Both the position numbers and the translations under genes were made by a program. Positions 28,872-38,446 of a stretch of 42,003 nt of DNA are shown one piece after another. Every line of letters starts with the position of its first letter. The stretch's first letter is position 1. Under the pieces are notes generated by a model, which saw only the letters and a list, made by a program, of their open reading frames with translations, did no database searches and was not told where the DNA came from. The stretch comes from a virus. The DNA lies in the IMG/VR virus record IMGVR_UViG_3300010885_017365, positions 1-42,003 of that record, one strand, 5' to 3'.

Positions 28872-30623
28872 ATGTCTCCAGATATTATTAACGTAGGTTC
28901 TTCTCCCAACGATGGGCAAGGCGACCCAATACGCACAGCATTTATTAAAACTAATGCTAATTTCAGCACATTATTTGCGTTACCAAACCCAACACCGCCG
29001 GCTACACTAGTAGGTAAAGCTGGCGATGTACCTGGAATGTATGCTTACAATTCCAATTATTTTTACTATTGTTTTGGAACTTGGAATGGTAGTAGCACTA
29101 TCTGGGCACAAGTTTCACAAATAAACTCTGTATCAGTTAACAAAATCAACAACGGCACAAGTAATGTAAGTATTGCTGGTGCTAATGCCAATGTAACAAT
29201 TACTGTAAATTCTATAGCTAACCTTGCCACATTTAGCACTCTTGGATTATCTGTAAACGGCAACATCACTGGCAACTACTATATCGGTAACGGCAGTCAG
29301 TTAACTGGCATTATTGCGAATTATGGCAATGCTAACGTATCAGCATTTTTACCAACTTATTCTGGAAACCTTGGCGCAATTACCGCTGTTGGTAATGTAA
29401 ATACCGTAAGTTTCTTTGTTGGTGATGGTAGTCAATTATCAAATATCACAGCCGCTAATATTGTTGGCGCTTATAGTAATTCTAACGTAGCAAATTATTT
29501 GCCAACATTTTCAGGCAACATTAGTGGTGGCAACATTTTAATCACTGGGATTGTTAGTGCCTCTGGCAATATTCTTGGCGGCAACATTAATACTGTAGGT
29601 AACGTAACAGCTAATTATTTCTTAGGTGACGGTAGTCAATTAACTAATTTACCTACTGGTAATTATGGTAATGCTAATGTAGCAGACTACTTGCCAACAT
29701 ACACAGGTAATATTACAGCAAACATTGTTAGTGCTACAGGTAATGTAAGTGCTAATTATTTCTTAGGTGACGGTAGTCAATTAACTAATTTACCTACTGG
29801 TAATTATGGTAATGCTAATGTAGCAGACTACTTGCCAACATACACAGGTAACATTACTGCTAACATCATAAGCACTACTGGCAACATTACTACCGCTGGT
29901 TACTTTGTGGGTAACTTTGCTGGAAACATTTCAGGTAACTTAGTTGTTCCTGGTGCCAATACACAAGTATTATATAATGACAACGGCAACGCTGGAGCAT
30001 CTGCTGGTTTAACATTTGACTCTGCTTCTAACGTATTAGCATCAACAGGCAACATTAGTACTACTGGTAACGTAATTGCTGTTAGTGTGTATACTTCAAG
30101 TGTTGTTAGTGCTGGTGGTAATGTACGCGGTAGCAACTTTAATACTACAGGTAATGTATCCGCGACTGGCAATGTATATGGCGATTATTTTGTTGGTAAT
30201 ATAACAGGTAGTGTAGCTAATGCTGTATTTGCTAATACAGCTAATATAGCTTATTCAGTTAGTGGGGCTAATGTAACAGGCAACGTAGCCAACGCTACTT
30301 TTGCTACTACTTCAGGTAGCTCAACTACAGCGGCTACTGTTACTACTAACGCACAACCTAACATCACATCTGTTGGCACATTGACCTCATTAAGTGTTAC
30401 TGGTAATGTTACAGCAAACAACATTATAGCAAACTCATTTGTAACATCAAATGGTTTCTTTAAACTACCTAGTTATACCACAATACAAATTGGTGCGCTA
30501 ACTGGAATGACCGGTGGCGAAATGGTTTATGATTCAGATTTACAAATAGTACAAGCGTATCAGTTAAATCCAGCTACAAGCACTATGGGCTGGGTAAGCT
30601 GGACAGTAGCTGTGTACCAGTAA
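28872..30623 (+). CDS. Tail fibre protein with repeated modules
   Basis: 583 residues. The N-terminus NDGQGDPIRTAF matches the minus-strand fibre at 1-408. The centre is made of repeats of about 47 residues (FLGDGSQLTNLPTGNYGN, then ANVADYLPTYTGNI), two of which are identical at DNA level. Farther on come ISGNLVVPGANTQVL and NAQPNITSVGTLTSLSV, both also found in the next fibre gene. The C-terminus (TGMTGGEMVYDSDL, then WVSWTVAVYQ) resembles fibre tips. A receptor-binding or connecting fibre on the virion is likely. Repeat sharing makes recombination among fibre genes easy. Confidence 0.85.
   Translation: MSPDIINVGSSPNDGQGDPIRTAFIKTNANFSTLFALPNPTPPATLVGKAGDVPGMYAYNSNYFYYCFGTWNGSSTIWAQVSQINSVSVNKINNGTSNVSIAGANANVTITVNSIANLATFSTLGLSVNGNITGNYYIGNGSQLTGIIANYGNANVSAFLPTYSGNLGAITAVGNVNTVSFFVGDGSQLSNITAANIVGAYSNSNVANYLPTFSGNISGGNILITGIVSASGNILGGNINTVGNVTANYFLGDGSQLTNLPTGNYGNANVADYLPTYTGNITANIVSATGNVSANYFLGDGSQLTNLPTGNYGNANVADYLPTYTGNITANIISTTGNITTAGYFVGNFAGNISGNLVVPGANTQVLYNDNGNAGASAGLTFDSASNVLASTGNISTTGNVIAVSVYTSSVVSAGGNVRGSNFNTTGNVSATGNVYGDYFVGNITGSVANAVFANTANIAYSVSGANVTGNVANATFATTSGSSTTAATVTTNAQPNITSVGTLTSLSVTGNVTANNIIANSFVTSNGFFKLPSYTTIQIGALTGMTGGEMVYDSDLQIVQAYQLNPATSTMGWVSWTVAVYQ
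29610..29710 (+). repeat. Direct repeat, copy 1 (101 bp exact)
   Basis: Identical to 29751-29851 over 101 bp, one period of 141 bp (47 codons) apart, inside the fibre gene. It encodes ANYFLGDGSQLTNLP and following residues. Confidence 0.9.
29751..29851 (+). repeat. Direct repeat, copy 2 (101 bp exact)
   Basis: Second copy of the fibre-gene repeat. Exact identity suggests a recent duplication or ongoing gene conversion. Confidence 0.9.
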
Positions 30624-30634
30624 TGGAGTAATTA

Positions 30635-33600
30635 ATGTCAGCACAACCTATATGGATTACACCACCAGGTCCATTACAAGGTCCTATACCAGAAGGTACA
30701 TACTTTCAAGTACCGCTTCAAGTATCCGACACGGCTACATTAGATATAACAAGCATTTTAGGCACAGGAGTAGCAGTAACAGTAGGGTTTGCTCCGCAGC
30801 CAAGTAAGCCTTGGCAAGTAGGTGACACAGTTATATTAGCTAATGTAACTCCAACAAGTTACAACGGTAACTATACAGTTACAAGTAGTACAACTAGCCA
30901 AGTAACATTTAATAGTAATAATACAAGTGCTTGGTCAGTAGGTACTGGCACAGTAGCAAGTGTACCTAGTACAGTTTTCTTTGAAGTAGTCGCAGGAACA
31001 TTACCACCTGGCGTAGAATGTACATCCAGCGGCGTTGTACAAGGCGTGCCGTCTATTCCAAACCCAGCAAGCTCTGCTCCTCTTGATGCTATTGGCGGAT
31101 TTGGTAACGGCTCTACTGTAACCTTACGCTTTGCTGAACAACCAACTCCACCATATCCATTGGGCTATGTAATATCTGTTACAGGCGTTAACCCACAAAA
31201 TTTTAACGGAACTTATTTTATTGTAGTAGCTTGTTCAACTACCAGTGTTAGCTATGTTAGCTCTGCTACTGGCACTTACGTAGGTGGCGGTCAAATAGCT
31301 AGTGGACTAGACATTGACTCTACTAGTAAATTTGCTATTAGAGCATATACTACAAAAACTATTGGCAACACACAAGTAGTTAATCGCTTTGCTGACAGCA
31401 CGTTTACATTAACTGTTGAAGGACAAAACTTACCAGGTTGGATTACCCCTGCTGGACAAATTGGACAATATTGGGACGGTGAATTACTTGAACCAGGTAT
31501 ACAGTTATTGTACACTAACGATAACTTAACTGGAATACCTCCCGCTATTAGTTTAATATCCGGATCATTGCCACCTGGTATTACAGTAAGTGATACAGGA
31601 TTAATATCTGGGTTTATAGGTATTGATCCAGATATTACAGCAGTACCAGGATTTAGTAGAAACGGTCAAGGGTTTGATGAGTATCCATTTGACTTTAGTG
31701 TACAAGCAGTTAGTGCCAACTATGAATTTACACTGCAAGTTACTGATGGTCGTACTTCTTCACAACGTACATTCTCAATGTATGTTTGGGCAACTAGCGT
31801 ATTCAATGCCTCAACTACATTAATTACAGTTGACGATACTTACTTAACAGCTTCTATATCTACTGTTACTATCCCTGTGGTTAACAATCCACAAGGTAGT
31901 ATTGGAACTGCGTCAAGTGATACATTCTTTGCGTATCGGTTTACTGGTCAAGATATTAATGGCAATCAAATTGCGTTCCTTGGAACATTCTTGCCACCAG
32001 GATTGTCACTTAACCCTATTACAGGTTGGCTATATGGTTACTTGCCACAAATTGGATTAACAGAAAACATATACAACTTTATTGTTCAAGCCTACGTTTA
32101 TGGACAACCTTCTATTGTCAGCGACCCATACCAATATAGTCTAACGGTAACAGGCCCAATATCTAGTTCAGTAACTTGGATTACACCTTCTAACTTAGGC
32201 AGTATTATTAACGGGTCTACTAGTACATTGTATGTCCAAGCTACGACTACAGCTAGGTTAGTGTTACAATATCGTTTGGCTTCAGGATCTTATTCCTTAT
32301 TACCTCAAGGATTAACTTTAGAACCATCGGGTAATATTGTTGGTCGAGTAAGTTTTAATACTTTTGCTGTAGACGGTGGAACAACTACATTTGATAGACG
32401 CGATTATCCATTTGCATTGTCTGTTGAAACTACATTTGATCTTACATTCACATTTGTAGTTAACGCTTATACTGAAGATGGCTTTATCAGCGTATTCCAA
32501 ACATTTACTATTAACTTAGTTAGATTGTATAACAAGCCTTATTATAACTTGTACATACAATGTATGCCTCCGCAAGCTAATCGTGATTTGATTAGTTCCT
32601 TGTTAGAAAATACAAATATATTTCCGCCAGCACTATTATATCGTCCAGACGACTTTAACTTTAGTGTAAGTAGTAATGTAATATATCATCACGCTTATGG
32701 ACTTGACGCAGTTGTATTGGATGATTATGTTGAGGCATTACAACTCAATCACTATTGGAAAAATTTAACGCTGGGTCAAATCAAAACAGCACAGGCTGTT
32801 GACCCATTAACTAATGAAGTTATATACGAAGTAGTCTATAGTGAAATTGTAGATACTATGGTTAATAACGATGATGTACCTGCTGATAAAGAAGTTGTAT
32901 TAGCTTATCCACTGGCTGCTAACACTCCAGATGAAATTGATGTAGTATTCCCTAATCCACTAGATCAAATGCGTAATCAAGTTATTGACGTAGTTGGTCA
33001 AGAAAGCAAAATACTTCCGCTATGGATGCAGTCAGTACAAGCTGATGGACAAGTACTAGGATTTACTCGTGCTTGGGTAATAGCATATACTAACCCAAAT
33101 GAATCTGGACAAATAGCATATAATATTGCTACACAATTTAACGGTGAACTTAATACTATAGACTTTACAGCCGATCGTTATGAACTTGATAACGGGTTAA
33201 CTGTTAACTGGGATGCCGCTGATCAACATTGGATTCCAAGTCCACCACTATCAACTACATTTGACATTAACTATCACTATAATGTTTATATTGACAACGG
33301 CGGATTAGGTTATACTGTAGGTGATATTATTACTATACCTGGAACTGTATTTGGTGGAGTAAGTCCTATTAATGATTGTATTATGAAAGTAGATACTGTA
33401 TCTAATACTGGTGTTATTCTCAATGCTTTCTTTGCTGGCACAGCCACTATATTAATGGCTGATCAAACTTATGATGCTTTAACTGGTACAGGCGGAACAG
33501 GCTCAGGAGCACTTTGGGATATTATAGTTGTACCAGGGTTAAATGCTCCAGATGTAACTAGAACTGATTGGGCTAATGATAGTAGAGCTCTTGTAGTTTG

Positions 33601-33799
33601 GACTAATGATACTAACACAATTACTGCTTGGACTAACGGAACCCCAACTATATTTGATACTAGATTTGACGGTGGAAGCCTTACATTTAACGATCCTGCT
33701 GATATCTACACTAATACTGATGCTTATAACAAGTACTTGATGTTCCCTAAATCCAATATTATTACTGATATTCCTCCAGAATATCCTGTGAAAGTTTAA
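30635..33799 (+). CDS. Large structural protein with Ig-like domains
   Basis: 1054 residues. At least three copies of a putative Ig-domain motif are visible: GTLPPGVECTSSGVVQGVP, GSLPPGITVSDTGLISGF and FLPPGLSLNPITGWLYGY (He_PIG type). The first 230 residues also hold two related beta units (TVTSSTTSQVTF, FIVVACSTTSVSY). The C-terminal third is different, with MPPQANRDLISSLLENTNIF and DRYELDNGLTVNWDA. No enzymatic motif seen. It is a virion protein, probably fibre, whisker or baseplate-associated. AATGGAGT precedes the ATG 11 nt after the previous gene, so it shares that transcript. Confidence 0.8.
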   Translation: MSAQPIWITPPGPLQGPIPEGTYFQVPLQVSDTATLDITSILGTGVAVTVGFAPQPSKPWQVGDTVILANVTPTSYNGNYTVTSSTTSQVTFNSNNTSAWSVGTGTVASVPSTVFFEVVAGTLPPGVECTSSGVVQGVPSIPNPASSAPLDAIGGFGNGSTVTLRFAEQPTPPYPLGYVISVTGVNPQNFNGTYFIVVACSTTSVSYVSSATGTYVGGGQIASGLDIDSTSKFAIRAYTTKTIGNTQVVNRFADSTFTLTVEGQNLPGWITPAGQIGQYWDGELLEPGIQLLYTNDNLTGIPPAISLISGSLPPGITVSDTGLISGFIGIDPDITAVPGFSRNGQGFDEYPFDFSVQAVSANYEFTLQVTDGRTSSQRTFSMYVWATSVFNASTTLITVDDTYLTASISTVTIPVVNNPQGSIGTASSDTFFAYRFTGQDINGNQIAFLGTFLPPGLSLNPITGWLYGYLPQIGLTENIYNFIVQAYVYGQPSIVSDPYQYSLTVTGPISSSVTWITPSNLGSIINGSTSTLYVQATTTARLVLQYRLASGSYSLLPQGLTLEPSGNIVGRVSFNTFAVDGGTTTFDRRDYPFALSVETTFDLTFTFVVNAYTEDGFISVFQTFTINLVRLYNKPYYNLYIQCMPPQANRDLISSLLENTNIFPPALLYRPDDFNFSVSSNVIYHHAYGLDAVVLDDYVEALQLNHYWKNLTLGQIKTAQAVDPLTNEVIYEVVYSEIVDTMVNNDDVPADKEVVLAYPLAANTPDEIDVVFPNPLDQMRNQVIDVVGQESKILPLWMQSVQADGQVLGFTRAWVIAYTNPNESGQIAYNIATQFNGELNTIDFTADRYELDNGLTVNWDAADQHWIPSPPLSTTFDINYHYNVYIDNGGLGYTVGDIITIPGTVFGGVSPINDCIMKVDTVSNTGVILNAFFAGTATILMADQTYDALTGTGGTGSGALWDIIVVPGLNAPDVTRTDWANDSRALVVWTNDTNTITAWTNGTPTIFDTRFDGGSLTFNDPADIYTNTDAYNKYLMFPKSNIITDIPPEYPVKV

Positions 33800-33802
33800 T
33801 AA

Positions 33803-33808
33803 TAAATA
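33803..33808 (+). promoter_or_regulatory. Late-type TAAATA box for the fibre gene at 33843
   Basis: AATAAATACA, 34 nt before the ATG, with TTAGGATAAA between. Confidence 0.5.
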
Positions 33809-33842
33809 CAAAGAACATGAAGCTTAATAATTTAGGATAAAA

Positions 33843-35645
33843 ATGACTGTACCATATACCTTTGCCAATCAAATTGGTCCCATACCGTTGCTGGAACTTG
33901 ACCAGAATTTTGCCGCTATCAGCGCCGGTGTAGACACCGCTGTTACTGTTACAGGTAACGCACAGCCTAATATTACTTCAGTCGGCACACTAAACAGTTT
34001 AACATTAGATTCTACGTTTATTTGTTTAGGCCGTGATGCCGGAGGTCCTATTGGTGGCAATGTATTCACTGTGGCCATTGGCGCTTTTGCTGGTAATAAT
34101 GATCAAGGTGCTAATAGCGTTGCTGTTGGCCGTAATGCTGGCAGAACAACACAAGGATCAGATTGTGTAGCTATTGGCACTAGTGCTGGACAAACAAATC
34201 AATTTTTTGGTGCTGTTGCTGTTGGATATCAAGCAGGTAATAATAGTCAGTTTAGTAATGCTGTTGCTGTAGGGCGTTCAGCAGGATTTACAAATCAAAG
34301 CACAGGGGCTGTTGCTCTTGGTTTCCAAGCTGGTAGAGACACACAAGGAACACGGGCCATAGCTATTGGCGCTAACGCTGGACAAACAAATCAAAGTGGT
34401 AACTCCATTGCTATAGGTGCTAACGCTGGCAATCCATCTATTGCTCCAAATTCTATTTGTATTAATGGAACATCAGCTAACTTATCGGCTCCAACAGCCA
34501 ATGCTCTTTATATAGCACCCATTAGAAACGATAATGCTAATATAGCTACATCATTGTATTATAATACTTCAACAAAAGAAGTAACTTATGCCCCAACTGG
34601 CGCTAGTTCAACTCTTAGCAATGGTAATAGTAGTGTATCTATTCCTACAGCAAATGGGAATGTTGACATAACAGTTAATGGCAATACAATTAGTACATTT
34701 AGTTCTACTGGATTATCTACGGTAGGTAACGTTAATGCTACAGATATGACAGTGGCCAACACCGTTACAGCTACAACATTTATTGGTACATTCCAAGGTA
34801 ATATTTCAGGTAATTTAGTTGTGCCAGGTGCTAATACTTGGGTATTGTTTAATAATAATGGCAACGCTGGATCTGATATTAACTTTAGATATGACTCAGC
34901 TACTGATGCTCTGTTAGCAGGAAATAGTGTAACTTCTTCTTTCTTTATTGGCGACGGAAGTTTATTGACTAACTTACCTGTTGGTAACTATGGTAATGCT
35001 AACGTAGCTAATTACTTGCCAACTTTTTCAGGCAACGTTGGTGCCGGTAATGTTAACGCTATCTACTTGTATGGTGACGGTAGTAATGTTACCAACTTGC
35101 CTGCTGGCAACTATAGTAATTCCAACGTAGCCAGTTACCTAGTAACATACGGCGGAAACATTCAAGTATCTAATATTACTAACACTGGCGGTAATGCTGT
35201 GGGCAATATTGGTAATTCGTCTGCTTATTTTAATACAGCATTTGTGCAAGCTACAACAGCACTATACGCTGACTTAGCAGAAATGTACGCCGCGGATCAA
35301 CATTATGTTTCAGGTACTATACTTGAAATTGGCGGACAACAAGAAGTACAAGCTACAACTAGTTTAGAATCAACTGCCATTGCTGGAGTAGTTTCAACTA
35401 ACCCAAGTTATACAATGAACTCAGGAATTAGTGCTGATTTCCCTGTAACAGTAGCATTATTAGGACGTGTTCCAACTAGAGTTGTTGGAACAATCAAAAA
35501 AGGACAAATTTTGGTATCTTCAGCAATACCGGGAGTCGCAACCGCAGGGGTAATAGTACCCCAAGGATCAGTAGTAGGAAAAGCACTACAGGATTATGAC
35601 TCCCAGGAAGAAGGTATTATAGAAGTATTGGTGGGTAGAATTTAA
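33843..35645 (+). CDS. Tail fibre with YadA-head-like repeats and processing-type C-terminus
   Basis: 600 residues. After an N-terminal connector (LLELDQNFAAI) and the shared NAQPNITSVGTL module come about seven YadA-head-like repeats of around 17-18 residues (NSVAVGRNAGRTTQG, AIAIGANAGQTNQSG), typical of trimeric beta rolls. Then NLVVPGANTWVLF and FIGDGSLLTNLPVGNYGN repeats shared with the 28872 fibre. The C-terminus (YADLAEMYAADQHYVSGTIL, then GRVPTRVVGTIKKGQILV) matches the peptidase-G2-like intramolecular chaperone seen at fibre ends, which may be self-cleaved. Probable host-binding fibre. Confidence 0.82.
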   Translation: MTVPYTFANQIGPIPLLELDQNFAAISAGVDTAVTVTGNAQPNITSVGTLNSLTLDSTFICLGRDAGGPIGGNVFTVAIGAFAGNNDQGANSVAVGRNAGRTTQGSDCVAIGTSAGQTNQFFGAVAVGYQAGNNSQFSNAVAVGRSAGFTNQSTGAVALGFQAGRDTQGTRAIAIGANAGQTNQSGNSIAIGANAGNPSIAPNSICINGTSANLSAPTANALYIAPIRNDNANIATSLYYNTSTKEVTYAPTGASSTLSNGNSSVSIPTANGNVDITVNGNTISTFSSTGLSTVGNVNATDMTVANTVTATTFIGTFQGNISGNLVVPGANTWVLFNNNGNAGSDINFRYDSATDALLAGNSVTSSFFIGDGSLLTNLPVGNYGNANVANYLPTFSGNVGAGNVNAIYLYGDGSNVTNLPAGNYSNSNVASYLVTYGGNIQVSNITNTGGNAVGNIGNSSAYFNTAFVQATTALYADLAEMYAADQHYVSGTILEIGGQQEVQATTSLESTAIAGVVSTNPSYTMNSGISADFPVTVALLGRVPTRVVGTIKKGQILVSSAIPGVATAGVIVPQGSVVGKALQDYDSQEEGIIEVLVGRI

Positions 35646-35667
35646 TTTAATATACCCAAAAAATAGC

Positions 35668-35673
35668 TAAATA
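35668..35673 (+). promoter_or_regulatory. Late-type TAAATA box for the fibre gene at 35698
   Basis: AGCTAAATAACA, 24 nt before the ATG, with TCAAGGATAA between. Confidence 0.55.
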
Positions 35674-35697
35674 ACATCATATTCAAGGATAATAGCA

Positions 35698-37026
35698 ATG
35701 ACAAGTCAGATTAACCCAAATAACATTAACGGTGCTTACCCAGTCGCTGGGCAAGATAATAATTCGCAAGGATTCCGTGATAATTTTACAAATACAGGTA
35801 CTAATTTCCAGTTTGCTGCGAATGAAATTACTGACTTACAAAATAAAGTTATTCTTTCAGCTCCATTGAGCGGCGGCAATACTTTAGCAGTTCAAAACGA
35901 TATGTTAAACTCCCCGTTAAGTAATGCGTTACTTAGCGATATGGCTTTTGCTACAGCGGCCTTAGGAACATTATCTGGTACAGTTGTTATTGATTATACT
36001 GTAGGACACTATCAAACAGTTACAGCTGGCGGTCCTATTAGCCTTAGTTTTACCAACTGGCCTATTGCTGGTCAAACAGGTATTGTTGCTGTACAAGTTA
36101 CAGTTAATAATTTAGGATATACATTAACATTACCGGCGGCAGTTGGCACAGGTGCCGCTATTCAATCAGAAGTGGGCATTCAAGGGTTAAACACAGGCAC
36201 TAGCATTTTAACTTTTGCTGAAACTGGAACATATACTTTTACATTTACTACAAATGATAACGGTACAACTATTTTTATTAATGATGTAACTCGTGCTCGT
36301 AACTATTTTATGAATACAGTTCTTGTTAACGCTAACGTTGCTAGTAACAATACGTCATCTGGATCTTTAACAGTTGTTGGTGGGGTTGGTATTAGCGGTA
36401 ACTTATACGTTGGCGGCATCATTAACGGTGTAGCAAACATTTCAGCTAACACAGCAGTTTACGCTACGTCAGCAGGCACAGCTAACACAGTTACATCAAA
36501 CGCACAAGGCAATATTACTAGTGTTGGTACATTAGTATTATTAGACGTAACGGGTAATATTAGTACTTCAAGTAGTATTAGTGCTACAGGTACTATTACT
36601 GGTGGAACATTATTAGCTACTGTTGATATCTCTGCCGCAGGTAATGTATTAGCCGCAGGCAACATTAGTGCTGGTGGAAACGTTATTGGTAATGTTATTA
36701 CTGATAGTGTTACTAACACTGGCTTTGATTTTGTCCTTCCTGCTTTCCAAACTATTGGCAATACAGTTAGTAACATTTCACTAAGTTCATCTACTTCAGT
36801 TAATATTTTTAACAGTACTGGTACTAGCCAAACTACAGTTAATCCTCCAACTTCACCAACAGATGGTCAAGTTACTAGCTTCTCCATTTATGGAACTGAT
36901 GCGGCTAATTTAGCAGTTGGTTCTGGTACTTGGAATCCTAGCTTTGCTAACACAGCGGTTCCAGTTGGATCGGTATTCAAATATGTTTACCAAGTTTCTG
37001 GTGGATCTTGGTTCTTAATAGCTTAA
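35698..37026 (+). CDS. Tail fibre or virion structural protein
   Basis: 442 residues. The N-terminus NINGAYPVAGQDNNSQGFRD, then ITDLQNKVIL recurs in structural proteins of T4-like phages of aquatic bacteria. The middle holds a beta domain (VVIDYTVGHYQTV, SLSFTNWP) and the linker GGVGISGNLYVGG. VTSNAQGNITSVGTLVLLDV repeats the module of the other two fibres. The end (GSGTWNPSFA, VFKYVYQVSGGSWFLIA) is a likely tip fold. Its precise place on the virion is unknown. Confidence 0.8.
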   Translation: MTSQINPNNINGAYPVAGQDNNSQGFRDNFTNTGTNFQFAANEITDLQNKVILSAPLSGGNTLAVQNDMLNSPLSNALLSDMAFATAALGTLSGTVVIDYTVGHYQTVTAGGPISLSFTNWPIAGQTGIVAVQVTVNNLGYTLTLPAAVGTGAAIQSEVGIQGLNTGTSILTFAETGTYTFTFTTNDNGTTIFINDVTRARNYFMNTVLVNANVASNNTSSGSLTVVGGVGISGNLYVGGIINGVANISANTAVYATSAGTANTVTSNAQGNITSVGTLVLLDVTGNISTSSSISATGTITGGTLLATVDISAAGNVLAAGNISAGGNVIGNVITDSVTNTGFDFVLPAFQTIGNTVSNISLSSSTSVNIFNSTGTSQTTVNPPTSPTDGQVTSFSIYGTDAANLAVGSGTWNPSFANTAVPVGSVFKYVYQVSGGSWFLIA

Positions 37027-37035
37027 TCAAACCAT

Positions 37036-37064
37036 TTGACTTTGTGAGCAAATTCATATACAAT
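37036..37064 (+). promoter_or_regulatory. Sigma70-type promoter giving a leaderless mRNA
   Basis: TTGACT (37036-37041), 17 nt, TACAAT (37059-37064), then 6 nt and the ATG at 37071. The RNA is expected to begin at the start codon. Confidence 0.7.
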
Positions 37065-37070
37065 TAGTAT

Positions 37071-37295
37071 ATGGAACATCCATTATTACCTAATATTGAT
37101 AACTTGTCAACTGACGAGCTTACTACTAAGATTGCTGAGTTAAACAAAAAACTCAGCATAGCTTATCGTATGGGCAATAATGACTTGTGTAATCAATTAC
37201 GCATGGCACTTGAAACTTATCAAAACAAATATACAGAAAAACTGCGCAACACACAGTCTGGCACTGACTACGACGGAATGATTGACATTAACTAA
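37071..37295 (+). CDS. Small helical phage protein
   Basis: 74 residues, STDELTTKIAELNKKLSIAY and NDLCNQLRMALETYQNKY form long helices, probably a coiled coil. No ribosome site is present; the promoter position predicts a leaderless message. The stop overlaps the next ATG (TAATG). The form is common in T4-like phages and its role is unknown. Confidence 0.65.
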   Translation: MEHPLLPNIDNLSTDELTTKIAELNKKLSIAYRMGNNDLCNQLRMALETYQNKYTEKLRNTQSGTDYDGMIDIN

Positions 37296-37906
37296 TGAAC
37301 GTAAGAATACAATATAATATTAGATTTATGGCCGGCATCTATTATGATGATAGGTTACAGTTAAACGAATATACTGTAAAGATATATTTTATGACTAATA
37401 CTGAGAACCCTGCCGATCATAATGTAGCCTTGGCTAGAATGAAATACTTTATCTACAATGAGTTAGAAAGTTGTATCTTTGTAGATGAAACTAATGAAGA
37501 TCAATGTCAAAAATTTATCAGCGCAGGACTTAATATAACAACTATGCCCGGGGAACCAGTGGATCAGTTAATAGGTATAATGCTATATGAAAAAATGTCA
37601 GCTATTGTAGAAGATAAGTTAATTATTGGTGAAATTGAAATATCAAGTATGTTAGGCGACGGCATTGTTTACTTACATGGCGATAATGAAAATGTTAATG
37701 ATGTTGTATTCCCTGAATGGTGGCGCACTAGTGATTTAGTACATTGTAATTTGGACTTGATTAATAGTGACAAAGTTGTTACAATGCATCAAGGGAGTGT
37801 ATGGCGTGAGATAGACTTACAATGGCCTGATATTGAAGATGACGATCCTGAAACTGGCAATACGATTGTATACGCAGACTTTAAGAGATTAGATGATAAA
37901 GAATAA
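37295..37906 (+). CDS. Conserved phage protein of unknown function
   Basis: 203 residues, acidic, with IQYNIRFMAGIYYDDRLQL, NVALARMKYFIYNELES and a tail of acidic repeats (WPDIEDDDPETGN). No catalytic motif was recognised. It begins on the TAATG shared with the leaderless gene and overlaps the DnaE-like fragment by 14 nt. Confidence 0.65.
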   Translation: MNVRIQYNIRFMAGIYYDDRLQLNEYTVKIYFMTNTENPADHNVALARMKYFIYNELESCIFVDETNEDQCQKFISAGLNITTMPGEPVDQLIGIMLYEKMSAIVEDKLIIGEIEISSMLGDGIVYLHGDNENVNDVVFPEWWRTSDLVHCNLDLINSDKVVTMHQGSVWREIDLQWPDIEDDDPETGNTIVYADFKRLDDKE

Positions 37907-38408
37907 TTACGGTGAAATGATTTTTGATGAGAATGATGTATGTGATCTCTTAATGCGAGGTCACGATGCTGAATCTTTAAAAAATATGTTAGTTGACGAA
38001 ACAGTTAAAATTGAAGAAGCTATAAACTTTGTAGATCGTATGCCTGAACTTATTAAACACGTTGGCGATCCCAATGTTATTATGAATGTGTTTGATAAAC
38101 AAAAACAAGCAAATTGGAAGATGCCACAGGCATATAAAGATTTGGACATAGCCGAATATGTCCTAAGTTTATGCTCTAATGAAGCTGAACTACAACGTGT
38201 AGGAGAAGAATTATTATTGTACCAAGAGCGTGATTTGTTTAACTTATTGCGCTATCTAAAATATCTAGTGGACTTAATGACAGAAAACAATGTTATTTGG
38301 GGTGTAGGGCGCGGTTCTAGTGTGGCAAGCTATATATTATATAAGCTAGGAGTACATAAAATTGATAGCATTTACTATCAATTGGACATAAAGGAATTTT
38401 TGCGATAG
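37893..38408 (+). CDS. DnaE-like fragment (Pol III alpha C-motif only)
   Basis: 171 residues. The last 36 residues, from W136, carry WGVGRGSSVASYILYKLG and then DSIYYQLDIKEFLR, closely like the GRGS...LVAY...I...DP..Y.L.FERFL segment of bacterial DNA polymerase III alpha. The rest (helical, charged) does not match the polymerase active-site region, and the three catalytic Asp motifs are not seen, so it cannot be a polymerase by itself. It may bind DNA or the host replisome, or be a relic under selection. AAGAGA precedes the ATG. Confidence 0.65.
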   Translation: MIKNNYGEMIFDENDVCDLLMRGHDAESLKNMLVDETVKIEEAINFVDRMPELIKHVGDPNVIMNVFDKQKQANWKMPQAYKDLDIAEYVLSLCSNEAELQRVGEELLLYQERDLFNLLRYLKYLVDLMTENNVIWGVGRGSSVASYILYKLGVHKIDSIYYQLDIKEFLR

Positions 38409-38420
38409 CAGAAAACCGCG

Positions 38421-38426
38421 TAAATA
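38421..38426 (+). promoter_or_regulatory. Late-type TAAATA box for the gene at 38447
   Basis: GCGTAAATACAT, 20 nt before the ATG, with CAGGAGAAG as ribosome site. Confidence 0.5.
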
Positions 38427-38446
38427 CATAGGATCAGGAGAAGATT

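Noticed and set aside
37893-38408. A functional DNA polymerase III alpha subunit
   Set aside because: Only one conserved segment is present and the catalytic aspartate motifs are missing.
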